DNA from: Phocoena phocoena
Taxonomy: Eukaryota; Chordata; Mammalia; Artiodactyla; Phocoenidae
Direction: 5' to 3'
Assembly (NCBI RefSeq): GCF_963924675.1
Contig: NC_089235.1
Span: forward strand, 56,755,520 to 56,819,519
DNA length: 64,000 bases
In this document: positions 62,001-64,000 of the stretch, piece by piece
Layout of the letters: every line of letters begins with the position of its first letter
Position numbering within the stretch: the stretch's first letter is position 1
The notes under the pieces: model-generated
The model's input: only the letters and a program-made list of their open reading frames with translations
Told to the model about the DNA's origin: nothing
Databases searched by the model: none
Made by a program: the position numbers and the translations under genes

Positions 62001-62665
62001 TTCCATTTTAATAAATAAATGTGCCCGAGAAAAATGTACTTCTATAAAGTGAACATGGAAATATCACAGGAAGATAAAAAAGGAATAACCAAAACTAAAG
62101 AGGGAAACATATGAAATAATTTGCCTTAAGTTCAAATCCCATAAGTAATAGATTTTAAATCTTAAAATCCCACAAATTAATTTACAGTAAACATTTTTTA
62201 GACATGTTTGTTTTCTTGGGGTTCTTTTACAGATATTCTCTACCATGTAAGAATGTTCCAAATTCATTTATTAACCCCCTACCTTTATCTATTCAGACTT
62301 TTATTTTATTCTGGTTTAGACATCCCACATAATTTTTATTATTAATCATTGAGGTAATAGTAAATAATAATGGTGAGAAGCACCTCACTCTTTTATCCAT
62401 GGAGTAAGCTCTTCACCTGATTTTGGTTCCTTCAAGTGAAAGCAGAACTACTCTCCTATAACTCCAGACCAGACAAGGGAAATTTTAGTAATTGGAAAGG
62501 TCCAAGGAAAAACTTTTAATATTCAGTGCTTCAGTGAAAATTTAGGGATTTTCAGAGAGTGGACCTATTCCTTACTAGTGAACTAAAATATTTAGAAAAA
62601 AAACCCCCAATTCTAATAAATATATTTGATCTTGAATATTTTTTGAAATCCTCCCCTTATTTTTC
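59005..62665. other. 3.7 kb of mostly unassigned sequence; faint L1-like text 60380-60650
   Basis: 60380-60650 weakly recalls old L1/HAL1 text ('taattttatattcagaaaaa', 'gaatgaaggaatttggaaag'). Otherwise I recognise nothing. Open frames here do not exceed 67 codons. Confidence 0.35.
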
Positions 62666-62670
62666 TACTT

Positions 62671-63008
62671 AAAAGCAATTCCACTGCAGAGTAAATAAGC
62701 CCGTGCACCACAACTACTGAGCCTGACTGCCCTAGAGCCTGCAAGCCACAACTACTGAACCTGTGCACCCTAGAACCCATGTGCTGCAACTACTGAGCCC
62801 ATGTGCTGCAACTACTGAAGCCTGCATGCCTAGAGCCCATGCTCCACAACAAGAGAGGCCACCACAATGAGAAGCCTGTGCACCACAATGAAGAGTAACC
62901 CCTGCTTGCTGCAACTAGAGAAAGCCCACAAGCAGCAATGAAGACCCAAAACAGACAAAAATAAAAATTAATTAATTAATTAAAAAATAGTATTGAAAAG
63001 CAATTCCC
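62671..63008 (+). mobile_element. 5'-truncated long SINE with target-site duplication
   Basis: A plus-strand SINE that begins inside the body ('gagtaaataagcccgtgcac'), so the tRNA-derived head is missing. Its tail is (AATT)n plus poly(A). The duplication aaaagcaattcc is at 62671-62682 and 62997-63008. A unit of about 24 bp with cccatgtgctgcaactac is tandemly doubled inside. Confidence 0.9.
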
Positions 63009-63261
63009 CAGATGTTCTACACAGAGTGTTTTGCATGAGCAAAGATTTGCATGTCCTTAGAATGGCAGAAAGAGAATTTAGTTGGCCTTGTTGAGGATTT
63101 AATATGTCCCAGGCACTGCACACAGTGCAGTATATACATTATCTCTGAAACATCATTTCTACTTAAACATACACTTCAAGTTCATTTAAATATTTTGCTT
63201 TGTTGTAACACTTTGCAGATATTCCCTTTAAATTTTCTATTGCCTTTATTGTTAAACTTTA

Positions 63262-63594
63262 TAGTTTTTCCCCTTTTATTAAAAATTTTAAAAAAATTAA
63301 TTTATTTATTTATGGCTGTGTTGGGTCTTCGTTTCTGTGCGAGGGCTTTCTCCAGTTGTGGCAAGCGGGGGCCACTCTTCATCACCGTGAGCGGGCCTCT
63401 CACTATCGCTGCCTCTCTTGTTCTCTGTGGAGCACAGGCTCCAGATGCACAGGCTCAGTAATTGTGGCTCACGGGCCCAGTTGCTCCACAGCATCTGGGA
63501 TCTTCCCGGACCAGGGCTCGAACCCGTGTCCCCTGCATTGGCAGGCAGATTCTCAACCACTGCGCCACCAGGGAAGCCCTAGTTTTTCCCCTTT
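63262..63594 (-). mobile_element. Long SINE (minus) with target-site duplication
   Basis: A complete copy. Its T-rich left end contains (ATTT)n, the body has 'gctgtgttgggtcttcgttt', and the head ends CCAGGGAAGCCC. The perfect 15-bp duplication tagtttttccccttt is at 63262-63276 and 63580-63594. The overlapping 136-, 89- and 84-codon frames are artefacts. Confidence 0.94.
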
Positions 63595-63599
63595 AATTT

Positions 63600-64000
63600 C
63601 ATATTACATTGGGCTGCAAAAATGATACACGATAATGTGTGGACATTAAGTAAATTAATTTAGATGTGAACAATTCCATATACAACTTAAAGTAAGCATA
63701 TAATCCTTAAGTTTTTGAGAAAGTGGGACTAATTCATTGAGTTAGTTAATGACTGTCAGTTTAATTATTTCCTTTTAATACTATCTTTACACATCATCAT
63801 TTTTATTAAATACTGGTATGAAAGTAGCAGAGATACTAATTATTTTCAGTACCCATTCACTCCTTCTAAAGAAATTTAATACTTAGCCGGTCATACAGTC
63901 AACTCTAATAAAGACCATGGTTCCATCCTCCTTTGCATTGTGGAGGGGCTTTGAGACTGCTGTCAGCCAATGGGATATAAATGAAATCTGTATGTAGCAG
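63600..64000. other. Unassigned; repeat-like end at 63890-64000
   Basis: The last 110 bp ('cagccaatgggatataaatg') resemble the 12.57 kb repeat-like text. The element would continue outside the window. Confidence 0.35.

Overview
This window is mammalian nuclear DNA, most likely from a cetacean (whale, dolphin or porpoise). The main evidence is a set of tRNA-derived CHR-type SINEs on both strands (for example at 3.6, 6.9, 11.2, 14.3, 18.2, 40.7, 58.8, 62.7 and 63.3 kb). Their right end, CCAGGGAAGCCC on the plus strand when inverted, and their GC-rich body are typical of cetacean and hippopotamus genomes. Cetartiodactyl-type L1 3' ends support this. The species call rests on recognised repeat families, not on a search.

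I find no functional protein-coding gene. The DNA is AT-rich and intergenic or deep intronic, and consists of layered retrotransposon debris. The longest open frames come from L1 ORF2, L1 5' leader, or antisense SINE sequence. The one recognisable host-gene fragment is a C-terminal piece of the elongation factor ELL (1727-2160, minus strand), lying as an intronless retrofragment inside an L1.

Layout: 0-3 kb, L1 ORF2 (plus) split by the ELL fragment and joined to the tail of an older L1. 3.4-4.3 kb, old L1 tail split by a SINE. 5.4-8.2 kb, old L1 (minus) interrupted by a composite retrocopy and two SINEs. 8.2-13.7 kb, mostly unassigned, with MIR, MER5A, a long SINE and faint L1. 13.7-17.2 kb, old L1 (plus) interrupted by a SINE and by a younger L1 tail sitting at a large ORF2 deletion. 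18.2-18.7 kb, two nested SINEs. 20.0-21.35 kb, L1 (minus) whose two ends meet at a microsatellite. 21.4-31.3 kb, mostly low-copy sequence with ancient fragments. 31.3-34.6 kb, the best-preserved L1 (plus), with a broken ORF2. 34.6-49 kb, low-copy DNA with MIR, L2, an inverted L1 tail, a SINE, a solo MLT1 LTR, two copies of an unnamed old repeat and MER20. 49-56.7 kb, three old L1 segments (minus). 56.7-64 kb, low-copy DNA with three more SINEs.

No elements here work together as an operon or pathway. The interest is in insertion mechanisms: target-site duplications, nesting, 5' inversion and insertion at deletions. There is also one non-repeat cluster of palindromic homeodomain-like motifs near 29.1 kb. 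I see no evidence of a novel gene system.
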